From: Sphingomonadaceae bacterium
GTDB lineage: Bacteria; Pseudomonadota; Alphaproteobacteria; Sphingomonadales; Sphingomonadaceae
Assembly (NCBI GenBank): GCA_947472735.1
Contig: CANJBY010000021.1
Location: 1-33,353, forward strand
Direction of reading: 5' to 3'
DNA length: 33,353 nucleotides
Positions 15,843-24,599 of the stretch are shown here, piece after piece; the first letter of the stretch is position 1, and each line of letters begins with the position of its first letter. Made by a program: the position numbers and the translations under genes. Under the pieces are notes generated by a model. That model worked only from the letters and a program-made list of their open reading frames with translations, was not told the DNA's origin and did no database searches.

Positions 15843-16526
15843 ATGGCACACGAACATACCGTCAAGGCATTCGACGAGGACATCACCAGGCTGCGCGGGC
15901 TCATCGCCGAGATGGGCGGGCTGGCCGAAGTCGCGATTGGCGAGGCGATGGAAGCCCTGATCAAGTGCAATGCCGAACTGGCCGAGGGCGTGATCGCCCG
16001 CGACCGCCGGATCGACGCACTCGAGGCTGAAATCGACAGGCTGGCTGTGCGGATCATTGCGCTGCGCGCACCGATGGCGGACGACCTGCGCGAAGTGATT
16101 GCCGCGCTCAAGATCGCCGGCGTGATCGAACGGATCGGCGATTATTCAAAGAATATCGCCAAGAGTTCCAGCAAGATCGAAGGCCGCAAGCGGTTCGAGC
16201 CGCTGACCCTGATCCCGGCGATGGCCGAAGTCGCGGCGAGTATGGTCCACGACGTGATGACTGCCTATGCCGCGCGCAATCCCGTCCTCGCGCAGGAAGT
16301 GGTCGAACGCGACGAGAAGGTTGATGCCTTCTACAACTCGATCTTCCGGACCCTGGTCAGCCACATGATGGAAAACCCCTCAACCATCTCCAGCGTGGCG
16401 GAACTGCTGTTTGTCTGCCGTAATATCGAGCGGATCGGCGACCATGCAACCAACGTTGCCGAGATGGTCTACTACGCCGCCACCGGAAACTACCTCACCG
16501 ACAAGGAAGCGCTCGCGCGCGATTGA
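15843..16526 (+). CDS. phoU: Phosphate signalling complex protein PhoU
   Basis: 227 residues made of two PhoU repeats. Each carries the metal-binding helix motif: AGVIERIGDYSKNIAKS in the first half and CRNIERIGDHATNVAEM in the second. PhoU represses PhoR signalling when phosphate is plentiful, through contacts with the Pst transporter. Start 15843 (MAHEHTVKAF) is chosen for the family N-terminus and an AGCAGG ahead; the frame is open to 15663 inside pstB without homology. phoB follows 3 bases after the stop. Confidence 0.93.
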   Translation: MAHEHTVKAFDEDITRLRGLIAEMGGLAEVAIGEAMEALIKCNAELAEGVIARDRRIDALEAEIDRLAVRIIALRAPMADDLREVIAALKIAGVIERIGDYSKNIAKSSSKIEGRKRFEPLTLIPAMAEVAASMVHDVMTAYAARNPVLAQEVVERDEKVDAFYNSIFRTLVSHMMENPSTISSVAELLFVCRNIERIGDHATNVAEMVYYAATGNYLTDKEALARD

Positions 16527-16529
16527 GCC

Positions 16530-17222
16530 ATGCCAGAACCCCGCCTGTTACTGGTCGAGGACGACCCGGCGCTTGCCGAACTGCTCGAGTTCCGCTTCCG
16601 CCAGGAAGGCTACGCCGTATCGGTTACCGGCGACGGCGATGAGGCCCTGCTGCTGGCATCCGAAGAAGCCCCGGACCTGGTCGTGCTGGACTGGATGGTC
16701 GAAGGCACCTCCGGGATCGAAGTATGCCGCCGCCTGCGCCGCGACAAGGCGACTGCGCACGTCCCGATCATCATGCTTACCGCGCGCAGCGACGAGGACG
16801 ATCGGATCCGCGGTCTCGAAACCGGGGCGGACGACTATCTGACCAAGCCCTTCTCCCCGCGGGAACTGGTTGCCCGGGTCAACGCCATCCTGCGGCGGAT
16901 CCGGCCGGCGCTGGCCGGCGAGATGCTTACCGTGGGCGACCTGACGCTCGACGTCACCGCGCACCGGGTCAGCCGGCGCGGTCAAAGCCTTTCGCTCGGA
17001 CCAACCGAGTTCCGCCTCCTGCGTTTCTTTATGGAGCATCCCGGGCGCGTCTTCTCGCGGGTGCAGTTGCTGGATGCAGTCTGGGGAACGGAGAGCGACA
17101 TCGAGCTGCGTACGGTCGACGTGCACATTCGCCGGTTGCGCAAGGGCATCGAGATGACCGACGCGCCCGATCCGGTCCGGACCGTGCGCTCTGCCGGATA
17201 TGCCTTGGAGGCAGTCCGCTAG
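16530..17222 (+). CDS. phoB: Phosphate regulon response regulator PhoB
   Basis: 230-residue OmpR/PhoB-type regulator. The receiver domain has the acidic pocket Glu-Asp-Asp at 10-12, phospho-acceptor Asp54 (VVLDWMVEG) and LTKPF with the conserved Lys near 105. The winged-helix domain (about 130-228) ends with RTVDVHIRRLRKGIE, the recognition helix, and VRSAGYALE. When phosphorylated by PhoR it should bind the Pho boxes found upstream of phoR, pstS and the DUF2490 gene. It is the last gene of the pst operon. Its TAG stop shares the CTAG at 17219-17222 with the convergent araC-type gene. Confidence 0.94.
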   Translation: MPEPRLLLVEDDPALAELLEFRFRQEGYAVSVTGDGDEALLLASEEAPDLVVLDWMVEGTSGIEVCRRLRRDKATAHVPIIMLTARSDEDDRIRGLETGADDYLTKPFSPRELVARVNAILRRIRPALAGEMLTVGDLTLDVTAHRVSRRGQSLSLGPTEFRLLRFFMEHPGRVFSRVQLLDAVWGTESDIELRTVDVHIRRLRKGIEMTDAPDPVRTVRSAGYALEAVR

Positions 17223-18274
17223 TCCGGCCGCATCCGTCTTCGCGCGGCCGCCGCACTTTCCCCGTACCAGCGCCGGGTCGCCCGGGAGAGGCCGCTCTCG
17301 TCGCTGAAGCCCAGGGCATCGGCAATTTCTGCCAGACTGGGACGCGCAGGACGCCTGGCCATCGTCTCGAATGCGGACTGGTTGCTCTCATCCCGCAGTC
17401 GCCGCAGCGAGGTGCGCTCTCGGACCAGATTTCGCTCCAGCGTGCGCAAGGACACGCCGAGCCGATGCGCGAGATCCTCGCCGGCAAGCCGCCGCTGCCC
17501 GCCATCGCCGAACAGGTTTGCCACCCGGGCGGCCCAGCTTTCCGTCCGGCCCTCGGCATGCAATTGGGCCTCCAGCGCGATCTTCATCGCCATGTAGCCG
17601 CGCGGATCAGCAAGGCTCGAGGTAAGCGCCAGCAACCGCTTGGGGATCAGTGCTGCCTGGATGTCTGATTCCCACACGACCTGGCATTTGAAGACATTGC
17701 GCAACTCGTTTTCGGGCAGCGGCGACGGGCCGGAAATGTGCACGACGATCTGCTCCGCCACGCCGGGAAAAGCGATGTCCAGCACGGTCTGCAGGTTGAG
17801 GTCGCACAATGCGCCAAGCATCTGCCATTCCGCGGGTGGAATGGTCTCGGTCCGGGTCGAGACCAGCGCGACATGCTGCGCTTCGTTGCGCGTGTGCCAC
17901 TGCATGACCGGCCAGCGCGCGCTGCCATAACGGGCCACGACATCGACCAGGTCGCCCAGCGTCGGCGCAAAGCGCATGGCGCCTTCCAGATCGCCCTGCA
18001 CGTCAAGGCTCCAGAACGCGGGCAGGCGGAGATACCAGCCGTCGCCCATGACATTGCGCAGGTTTTCGCACACCCGCCACAGAACGGAGGAATCGAGCTC
18101 GAAGTCCGGAGCACTGGCTTGCTCAAGGGTAATGCCGGTTCCGCTGAACAACAGTGCATGCATTTGCGGTGTGGCGGCAAACTGCCCGATACCCAGGCGA
18201 AAGTGCTGCAACGGCAGTGTCGTCAATGCAGATCTCCGTGCCAATCGTGCCAACCGGGCCTTCCGCGCCAGCAC
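17219..18274 (-). CDS. AraC family transcriptional regulator
   Basis: 351 residues. The N-terminal two thirds resemble the arabinose-binding-like domain of the OruR/ArgR-type AraC subgroup. The C-terminal third (about 255-345) holds two helix-turn-helix units: LAGEDLAHRLGVSLRTLERN and SLAEIADALGFSDESGLSRA. The start at 18274 is uncertain because the first 20 residues are Arg/Ala-rich; a later Met is possible. There is no obvious regulated partner: phoB is convergent, and the amino-acid transporter to the right is on the same strand behind a terminator. Target and ligand unknown. Confidence 0.85.
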   Translation of the reverse strand: MLARKARLARLARRSALTTLPLQHFRLGIGQFAATPQMHALLFSGTGITLEQASAPDFELDSSVLWRVCENLRNVMGDGWYLRLPAFWSLDVQGDLEGAMRFAPTLGDLVDVVARYGSARWPVMQWHTRNEAQHVALVSTRTETIPPAEWQMLGALCDLNLQTVLDIAFPGVAEQIVVHISGPSPLPENELRNVFKCQVVWESDIQAALIPKRLLALTSSLADPRGYMAMKIALEAQLHAEGRTESWAARVANLFGDGGQRRLAGEDLAHRLGVSLRTLERNLVRERTSLRRLRDESNQSAFETMARRPARPSLAEIADALGFSDESGLSRATRRWYGESAAAARRRMRPD

Positions 18275-18404
18275 CTGTCGCCTAAAGCCCGATCAGTGGC
18301 AGGTTTGGCCCTGTTTGCGTGGTTGTCAATCGGCCATCTTCACATAGGTTAAGCGCGGACTGCGAACCGGATCAACCGGTCGAAAACGAGCCGCGGGTCG
18401 CTCA

Positions 18405-18477
18405 GGGGGAGATGGCGGGGGCTTTGCGCTAGCCTGCGGCTGTGTTCGAAAGCTTTCGGCACGGGCCCATCTCCCCC
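18405..18477. repeat. Three-armed inverted-repeat element, possible ncRNA or intergenic repeat
   Basis: The outer arms GGGGGAGATGG (18405-18415) and CCATCTCCCCC (18467-18477) are perfectly complementary over 11 bases. Inside are a small hairpin AGCC-TGC-GGCT (18431-18441) and a perfect 12-base palindrome CGAAAGCTTTCG (18447-18458). Together they can fold as a three-way junction. No known RNA family is recognised. Confidence 0.5.
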
Positions 18478-18533
18478 ACGGAACCAATTCATTCCCATCG
18501 CAGATGTGCCGCTAGGTCCGGACCGGCCCACGC

Positions 18534-18560
18534 AAAAGGGCCGCCCTTGCGGACGGCCCT
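18534..18560 (-). terminator. Rho-independent terminator of the amino-acid transporter gene
   Basis: On the minus strand AGGGCCGTCC (18560-18551), a 4-base loop and GGGCGGCCCT (18546-18537) form a stem with one mismatch, followed by TTTT (18537-18534). It lies 23 bases after the transporter stop. Confidence 0.7.
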
Positions 18561-18583
18561 GTGTTGCCCGGTGAGAAAACCGG

Positions 18584-20167
18584 TCAGTCCAGCTTGATGC
18601 CGCCTGGCAGCGGCGCCACCGGCTGCGGCGGTGCATCAGGATCGTCCTCATGCACCTCGACCAACCCACGGCCCACATGGCTCTTGCGATAGCCATAGAG
18701 GAAATAGCAGACCAGGCCGAGCGCGCCCCATGCCGGTAGCACCGCCATCGCCTCGAACGGCAGGTTCACATAGAGGAATACGCAGCCGACAGCCGCCAGC
18801 GGTGCGACCACCCAGATGAAGGGGGTGCGGAACGGTCGGGCGCGATGCGGGTCGCGTACCCGCAGGATCATCACCGCCACGGCCACCATGAAGAACGCAA
18901 ACAGCGTGCCGGAGTTGGAAATGTCAGCCAGTTGGCCGACTGGCAGCAGCGCTGCGGCGATCGCGACGAAAACGCCGGTCACCAGCGTCACGATGTGCGG
19001 AGTCTTCCACTTCGGGTGCACCGTCGCCAGCTTTTCCGGCAGCAGTCCGTCGCGCGCCATCACGAAGAAGATGCGGGTCTGCCCGAACATCATCATCAGG
19101 ATCACGGACGGCAAGGCGAGGTTCGCGGCCAGCCCGATCAGATCGCCGGCAACCGTATAGTTTACCGACCGGAGCACGTGGGCCAGCGCCTCGTTCGAGC
19201 AGACCAGCGGCGTGGTGCCTTGCGCTGCCAGCGCGGCGCACTGCTGGGTGAATTCGGCCGAACCCGGCGCGATCCCTACAGCGGTCGGCTGCGCGCCGAT
19301 TGCACCGATCGCGCCGGCGGCGACCAACAGGTAGAACACGGTGCAGATTGCAAGGCTGCCAATCAGACCGATCGGCACGTTGCGTTGCGGGTTCTTGGTT
19401 TCCTCGGCCGCAGTCGAGACCGCATCAAAACCGACATAAGCGAAAAAGATCGACGCCGCCGCGCCAACCACGCCCATCCCGCTCGTTCCAGGAGGGCCGA
19501 ACCAACCGTTTGGCGCGAAGGGTGCGAAATGCTCGCCCTGCAGCAGCGGCAGGCTCAGCGCGACGAACATAGTGAGCGCCGTCACCTTGACTGCCACCAG
19601 CACGGCGTTGAAATTGGCGCTTTCCTTGGTGCCGATCATCAGCAACCAGGTCACCGCGCCGGCCACGGCAATCGCCGGCACGTTGATGATCCCGGTCGAG
19701 AAATCCGGCCCGGCCATGGTCCAGGTCGGACCGGCCTGAAGCATCAGTGGTAATTCAAATCCTGTCCAACTTCGCACCAAGCCCATGAAATAGCCTGACC
19801 AGCCGACGCACACCGCCGAAGCGGCCACAGCGTATTCCAGGATCAGAGCCCAGCCGACCATCCATGCCAGCAGTTCACCGACCACGGCGTAGGAGTAGGT
19901 GTAAGCTGAACCCGAAACCGGCACCATCGAAGCCAGTTCGGAATAGCACAGCGCCGCCACCGCGCAGACTGCGCCGGCAATGATGAAGCTGTACATCATC
20001 CCCGGTCCGGCTTTCTGCGCCGCTGCGGCGGTGAGGACGAAGATGCCGGTGCCGATAATGGCACCGATACCCAGCAGCGTCAGTTGAACCGGACCCAGTG
20101 AGCGATGAAGGGATTTCTTTTCTGCGGTCGCCAGAATGGCGTCCAGAGATTTTACGCGACCGAACAT
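18584..20167 (-). CDS. APC family amino-acid permease (cationic amino acid transporter type)
   Basis: 527 residues with about 12-13 hydrophobic segments. IGAIIGTGIFVL near the N-terminus is the conserved TM1 substrate-binding signature of the APC superfamily. FVGFD-like FAYVGFDAVSTAAEETKNPQRNVP is the conserved TM6 and loop region of CAT-type transporters. Start 20167 (MFGRVKSL) is chosen because GGGAG lies about 7 bases upstream; the frame extends to 20242 without homology. It probably imports an amino acid by cation symport; the substrate is not readable. It is divergent from panB across 112 bases. Confidence 0.88.
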   Translation of the reverse strand: MFGRVKSLDAILATAEKKSLHRSLGPVQLTLLGIGAIIGTGIFVLTAAAAQKAGPGMMYSFIIAGAVCAVAALCYSELASMVPVSGSAYTYSYAVVGELLAWMVGWALILEYAVAASAVCVGWSGYFMGLVRSWTGFELPLMLQAGPTWTMAGPDFSTGIINVPAIAVAGAVTWLLMIGTKESANFNAVLVAVKVTALTMFVALSLPLLQGEHFAPFAPNGWFGPPGTSGMGVVGAAASIFFAYVGFDAVSTAAEETKNPQRNVPIGLIGSLAICTVFYLLVAAGAIGAIGAQPTAVGIAPGSAEFTQQCAALAAQGTTPLVCSNEALAHVLRSVNYTVAGDLIGLAANLALPSVILMMMFGQTRIFFVMARDGLLPEKLATVHPKWKTPHIVTLVTGVFVAIAAALLPVGQLADISNSGTLFAFFMVAVAVMILRVRDPHRARPFRTPFIWVVAPLAAVGCVFLYVNLPFEAMAVLPAWGALGLVCYFLYGYRKSHVGRGLVEVHEDDPDAPPQPVAPLPGGIKLD

Positions 20168-20279
20168 GCGGTTCTCCCGAAGGAAATTGGAATGGGCGGA
20201 AGCTAGCGGCAAAGCGGCCATTGGCAAGCCCTGCAGGCTCACCCTTCCCCAGTCCTGCGCGAGCGGCTAGAACTACTTC

Positions 20280-21149
20280 ATGTCCACGACCTTCCAGCTC
20301 GACACCGCGACCAGCCGCGCCAATCCCACCCCGGCGCCGATGAAACGCCTGACCGTACCGGCGATCCGCCAGCGCAAGGTCGGCGGCGCCACCGCCGAAC
20401 CGGTCGTGGTGCTGACGGCCTATACCGCCCGGCAGGCCCAGTTGCTCGATGCGCATTGCGACGTGCTGCTGGTCGGCGACAGCCTCGGACAGGTGATCTA
20501 CGGCCTGCCGTCCTCGGTGCCGGTCACGCTGGAAATGATGGCGGCCCACGGCGCGGCGGTAGTGCGCGGCAGTTATCATTCGGTGGTCGTGGTCGACATG
20601 CCCTTCGGCAGCTATGAGGGTTCACCCGAACAGGCCTTTGCCAGCGCCGCGCGGCTGCTCAAGGAAACCGGCTGCGCCGCGATCAAGCTCGAAGGCGGCG
20701 AGGCCATGGCGCCGACAGTGGAATTCCTCGTCAGCCGCGGGATCCCGGTAATGGGTCACGTCGGGTTGACGCCGCAAGCGGTCAACGTGCTCGGCGGCTA
20801 CAACGCCCGCGGCCGGAGCAAGGCCGAGGCGGCGAAGATCGTTGCGGACGCCAAGGCACTGGATGACGCCGGAGCCTTCGCCATCGTGATCGAAGGCGTT
20901 GTCGAACCGATTGCGATCGAAGTGACCCGGGCGGTTGGCTGTCCCACCATCGGCATCGGTGCATCGGCGCAGTGCGACGGACAGGTGCTGGTCACCGAAG
21001 ACATGCTCGGCATGTTCGACCGCGTGCCCCGTTTCGTAAAGCGATATGAAGCGATTGCCGAGGTGATTTCCGGCGCAGCAGAGAAATATGCCGGCGAAGT
21101 TCGCGCGCGGATCTTCCCAGGGATCGAGCAGACCTACCAGCCAAAGTAA
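20280..21149 (+). CDS. panB: 3-methyl-2-oxobutanoate hydroxymethyltransferase PanB
   Basis: 289 residues, slightly longer than usual because of about 20 extra N-terminal residues; Met21 ([13 protein letters not shown]) is the alternative start at 20340. PanB transfers a hydroxymethyl group from methylene-tetrahydrofolate to 2-oxoisovalerate, making ketopantoate for pantothenate and CoA. Metal and substrate residues are visible in [31 protein letters not shown] and MGHVGLTPQ, and the catalytic Glu in VIEGV. panC is not adjacent. Convergent with the SBF-like transporter, with a 7-base gap. Confidence 0.93.
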   Translation: MSTTFQLDTATSRANPTPAPMKRLTVPAIRQRKVGGATAEPVVVLTAYTARQAQLLDAHCDVLLVGDSLGQVIYGLPSSVPVTLEMMAAHGAAVVRGSYHSVVVVDMPFGSYEGSPEQAFASAARLLKETGCAAIKLEGGEAMAPTVEFLVSRGIPVMGHVGLTPQAVNVLGGYNARGRSKAEAAKIVADAKALDDAGAFAIVIEGVVEPIAIEVTRAVGCPTIGIGASAQCDGQVLVTEDMLGMFDRVPRFVKRYEAIAEVISGAAEKYAGEVRARIFPGIEQTYQPK

Positions 21150-21156
21150 GAGCCTT

Positions 21157-22104
21157 TTACCCTTCCCTCAGCCGGGTCGCGATCGGCGCTGCCACCACCA
21201 TCTGTGCGAGGTGATAGACCAGCAACGGCATCAGGATGATCCCGGCGCTGGCCGGCGGGAACAGCACGGTCGCGAGCGGCGCGCCCATCGCGATGCTTTT
21301 CTGCGCTCCGGCGAAAACCACTGAAATCTGGTCCGCGTGGTTAAGCCGCAGCATCCGTCCCAGCAGCCAGGCGCCGCCGTAGCCGACTACCAGCAGCACC
21401 CCGCAAGCGGCGATCAGCAGGCCCCAGTCCGAAAGGTGCACGCGGTGCCAGATCCCTTCTGCCACCGCCCCGGAGAAGGCGGTGTAGACCGCCAGCCCGA
21501 TCGTGCCGCGCTCGAGTAAGGAGGTCGCCTTGCGGTGACCCTTGACCCAGTGCCCGGCAAAACCCTGCGCCGCCTGCCCGATCACGAAAGGCAAGAGCAG
21601 CAGGGTCATCACCCTGACCAGCGTGGAACTGGTGAAGCCTTCGCCGCTGGTGCCTGCCAGGGCGGAGAACAGCGGGGCGCTGACGAAGACACCGATGATG
21701 TTAAGCAAGGCTGCGGCGATGACCGAGCTGGCGATGTTGCCGCCGGCAATCGAGGTGTAGGCCGTGGCCGATTGTACGGTCGAGGGCAGCACGCCGAGGT
21801 AGAGGAACCCCAGCGCCAGCGTTGCCGGAAGCAACGGCAAGGTGAGTTGCCAGGCCGCCCAGCCGGCAAGCGCCATCACCCCGAAGACGAACAGCGTCAG
21901 CGGCAGCAGCAGGCGCCAGTTGCGGATCCCGGCCCAGACCTCGCCCCGCGCGATCTTCAGCCCGTAAAGCAGGAACAGCACGAACACCGCGACGTTGGAG
22001 ATATCCTGCACGAGCTCGTGCAGCATACCCGTCGCCGGCAGGATCGTTGCAATGACGATCGCCGCGGTGACCAGGCGCACCATCGGGTCAAACCATTTGA
22101 ACAT
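21157..22104 (-). CDS. SBF-like bile acid:sodium symporter family transporter
   Basis: 315 residues with about 9-10 hydrophobic segments. The N-terminal MFKWFDPMVRLVTAAIVIATILP is typical of the SLC10A7/YfeH-like group. GVLPSTVQSATAYTSIAGGNI and the later VVFAGAQKSIAMGAPLA are the two conserved unwound-helix regions of the family, which bind substrate and sodium. Substrates of bacterial members are mostly unknown; organic anions are likely. It begins 4 bases after the stop of the CoA-transferase-type gene on the same strand, so the two probably form an operon. Confidence 0.85.
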   Translation of the reverse strand: MFKWFDPMVRLVTAAIVIATILPATGMLHELVQDISNVAVFVLFLLYGLKIARGEVWAGIRNWRLLLPLTLFVFGVMALAGWAAWQLTLPLLPATLALGFLYLGVLPSTVQSATAYTSIAGGNIASSVIAAALLNIIGVFVSAPLFSALAGTSGEGFTSSTLVRVMTLLLLPFVIGQAAQGFAGHWVKGHRKATSLLERGTIGLAVYTAFSGAVAEGIWHRVHLSDWGLLIAACGVLLVVGYGGAWLLGRMLRLNHADQISVVFAGAQKSIAMGAPLATVLFPPASAGIILMPLLVYHLAQMVVAAPIATRLREG

Positions 22105-22108
22105 CAGG

Positions 22109-23161
22109 TCACTCCGGCATCCGCACCGGAGGCGCGGGAGTCAGCGAAAAGCGCGGCGCGGGTGCGGGCTGGACCACCCCGCCCACGTCCACAAAGGTTC
22201 CACGCGCGATGTTGTGCGGATCGTGCGGAGCTTCCGACAGCGAGAGCACGGGCGCGAAGCACGTTTCGGTGTGATCGAGCAGCGCGCACCATGCATCGCG
22301 AGTGCGGGAGCGGAAGATCGCCGCCACGCGCTGCTTGAGTTCCGGCCAGCGCGCCCGGTCTGACGGATCGGCGAAGGCCGGATCGTCAGCCAGTCCGAGC
22401 TTGTCGAGCAGCAAACCATAGAACTGCGGCTCGATTGCCCCGATGGAGACGTACTTTCCATCGGCGGTCTCGTAAGTGTCGTAAAAGAAGGCCCCGCCGT
22501 CGCAGACGTTGCTCTCCCGCTCCTCTTTCCACCAGTCATTGGCGAAGCCGGAATAGGTGAAGGCGGAGATCAGCGCCGCACCATCAGACATGGCGCAATC
22601 GACCACTTGTCCCATCCCCGTGCTGCGGGCCGAGAGGATTGCGGCGAGCAAGCCGAAGGCCAGCATCATCCCGCCGCCGGCATAGTCGCCCACGGCATTG
22701 GCCGGGACCACCGGCGGCTGGCCCTTGCGACCATACGTGGAGAGAGCGCCGGATAACGCAATGTAATTGATGTCGTGCCCGGCTTGCAGCGCCCGGGGGC
22801 CGGTCTGGCCGAAGCCGCTCATCCGGCCCACTACGAGGCGGGGATTGCGCGCGAGCAGCACATCGGGTCCGAGGCCCAGCCGTTCGATCACTCCGGGCCG
22901 AAAAACGTCTATCAGCGCGTCGGCCTGACCGACCAGGGCCAGCACTTCTGCCAGTCCGGCTGGATCCTTCAGGTCGACCGTGCGGATCTCGCGGTTCCGA
23001 TTCACCGCGTCTCGCTTGCCGAAATCGCTCTCGTGCCGTGGGCCCGGCCGTTCGATCCGAATGACCCGTGCGCCGTGATCAGCCAGCATCATGCCCGCAA
23101 ACGGACCAGGGCCAATCCCGGCCAGTTCGATAACGGTGATGCCGTGCAACGCGCCCGCCAT
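22109..23161 (-). CDS. CaiB/BaiF family CoA enzyme, alpha-methylacyl-CoA racemase type
   Basis: 350 residues. Start 23161 (MAGALHGITVIELAG) has GGAAGG about 7 bases upstream and family homology from its first residues. The AMACR catalytic residues are present: His129 in AGHDINYIALSG, Asp159 in AVGDYAGGG and Glu244 in GAIEPQFYG. With all three present, racemisation of 2-methylacyl-CoA thioesters is more likely than CoA transfer. The enzyme would serve branched-chain or isoprenoid/sterol side-chain degradation. Followed closely by the SBF-like transporter, which may import a related acid (inference). Slightly short for the family but without gaps. Confidence 0.87.
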   Translation of the reverse strand: MAGALHGITVIELAGIGPGPFAGMMLADHGARVIRIERPGPRHESDFGKRDAVNRNREIRTVDLKDPAGLAEVLALVGQADALIDVFRPGVIERLGLGPDVLLARNPRLVVGRMSGFGQTGPRALQAGHDINYIALSGALSTYGRKGQPPVVPANAVGDYAGGGMMLAFGLLAAILSARSTGMGQVVDCAMSDGAALISAFTYSGFANDWWKEERESNVCDGGAFFYDTYETADGKYVSIGAIEPQFYGLLLDKLGLADDPAFADPSDRARWPELKQRVAAIFRSRTRDAWCALLDHTETCFAPVLSLSEAPHDPHNIARGTFVDVGGVVQPAPAPRFSLTPAPPVRMPE

Positions 23162-23231
23162 GCCACACCTTCCCCTACGCGCGATCCTCCATGCCCCTTG
23201 CAGGACGCCGGACCGGTTGTCGAGCAGCGGA

Positions 23232-24599
23232 TCAGGCGTGGAGGTCGTACTGCTTGAGCAGGTCGTAAAGGGTCGGACGGCTGATCCCGAGCAGCTTGGC
23301 AGTGCTGGAAATGTTGCCTTCGCTGCGCGCCAGGGCATGGCGAATGACCTTTCGGTCCGCCTCTTCCCGGGCAGACTTGAGGTTGAGGACCGAAGCTTGC
23401 TCGCCGCCCGGATTGGCCAGATCAAGATCGACAGCCCCCACCAGCTTGGCCTCGGACATGATCACCGCGCGCTTGACCCGGTTTTCCAACTCGCGCACGT
23501 TGCCGGGCCAGGGCCAGGCATCAATGGCAGCCAAGGCATCGGCGGCAAAGCCCTTGACCTGCGGGTTCATCTCCCGCGCAAAACGGGCGAGGAAGACCTT
23601 CGCCAACAGCGCGGCATCGCCAGGCCGCTCGGCCAGGCTGGGAATGCGCACGACGATTTCGGCGAGCCGGTAGAAAAGGTCCTCGCGGAAACGTCCGGCG
23701 GCGATCATCCCCTCGAGGTCCTGATGCGTGGCGCAGACGATCCGCGTATCGACTTCGATCGACTTGCGCGAGCCGATCCGCTCGATCACTCGCTCCTGCA
23801 GGAACCGCAGCAACTTGACTTGCAGTGGCAGAGGAATGTCGCCGACCTCATCGAGGAACAGGGTGCCACCCTGGGCTTGCTCGATCTTTCCCTCGGTGGT
23901 CTTGACCGCGCCTGTGAAGGCACCCTTTTCGTGCCCGAACAGCTCGCTTTCCAGCAAGTTCTCGGGGATGGCGGCGCAGTTGATCGCTACGAAGGCGCGG
24001 TCACGGCGGTCGCTGGCATCATGCAGGCCGCGGGCGAGCAGTTCCTTGCCCGTGCCTGATGCGCCGAGCAGCAGCACCGTAGCGTTGGTATTCGCCACCC
24101 GCTCGATCGTGCGGGCAACGCGCACCATCTCCGGCGCCGCCGTGATCATCCGGCCCAGCACGGTGTTTTCGCTGCCCGTGCGGTTCGCCATCTGGCGGTT
24201 CTCGGCCTCGATCCGGTGAAGCTGGAAGGCACGGCGCACGATCAGACCCAGCGCCTCGATGTCGACGGGCTTCTGATAGAAATCGTAAGCCCCGCAGGCG
24301 ATTGCCTTCAACGCGGACTCGCGCGCGCCATGGCCCGAGGCGACGATCACCTTGGTATCCGGCTTGAGCGCCATGATCTCATCCAGCACGGCGAAGCCTT
24401 CGGCGGTGCCATCGGGATCCGGCGGCAGGCCAAGATCGAGCGTAACCACGGCCGGGGTTTCGGAACGTAGCGCGGCCAGAGCCGCACCGCGATCTCCCGC
24501 GATGATGACCTCGAAATCCTCATAGGCCCATTTCAGCTGGGCCTGCATGCCGGGATCGTCCTCGATCACGAGCAACTTTGGTTTCTCGTTAGTCATCAT
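23232..24599 (-). CDS. prsR: PEP-CTERM/XrtA system sigma-54 response regulator PrsR
   Basis: 455-residue NtrC-type activator. The receiver domain has phospho-acceptor Asp55 (VVTLDLGLPPD). The AAA+ domain has Walker A GASGTGKE (179-186), the sigma-54 contact loop GAFTGA (226-231) and Walker B GGTLFLDE (244-251). The C-terminal Fis-type HTH is SSTAKLLGISRPTLYDLLKQ. Length and the unusual DLGLPPDPDG sequence agree with PrsR. Its ATGATGA start overlaps the prsK stop, so the pair is translationally coupled. It should activate sigma-54 promoters of exopolysaccharide and PEP-CTERM genes after phosphorylation by PrsK. Confidence 0.9.
   Translation of the reverse strand: MMTNEKPKLLVIEDDPGMQAQLKWAYEDFEVIIAGDRGAALAALRSETPAVVTLDLGLPPDPDGTAEGFAVLDEIMALKPDTKVIVASGHGARESALKAIACGAYDFYQKPVDIEALGLIVRRAFQLHRIEAENRQMANRTGSENTVLGRMITAAPEMVRVARTIERVANTNATVLLLGASGTGKELLARGLHDASDRRDRAFVAINCAAIPENLLESELFGHEKGAFTGAVKTTEGKIEQAQGGTLFLDEVGDIPLPLQVKLLRFLQERVIERIGSRKSIEVDTRIVCATHQDLEGMIAAGRFREDLFYRLAEIVVRIPSLAERPGDAALLAKVFLARFAREMNPQVKGFAADALAAIDAWPWPGNVRELENRVKRAVIMSEAKLVGAVDLDLANPGGEQASVLNLKSAREEADRKVIRHALARSEGNISSTAKLLGISRPTLYDLLKQYDLHA

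Larger units (their letters stand above)
18275..18583. other. 309-base gap with structured inverted repeat and terminator
   Basis: No coding region is supported here. It holds the inverted-repeat element at 18405-18477 and the terminator at 18534-18560, both listed separately. The left 100 bases should contain the promoter of the AraC-type gene, but no consensus is clear. Confidence 0.5.

Noticed and set aside
23162..23425. N-terminal extension of the CaiB-type frame
   Set aside because: It runs over the end of prsR and has no homology; 23161 has a ribosome binding site.
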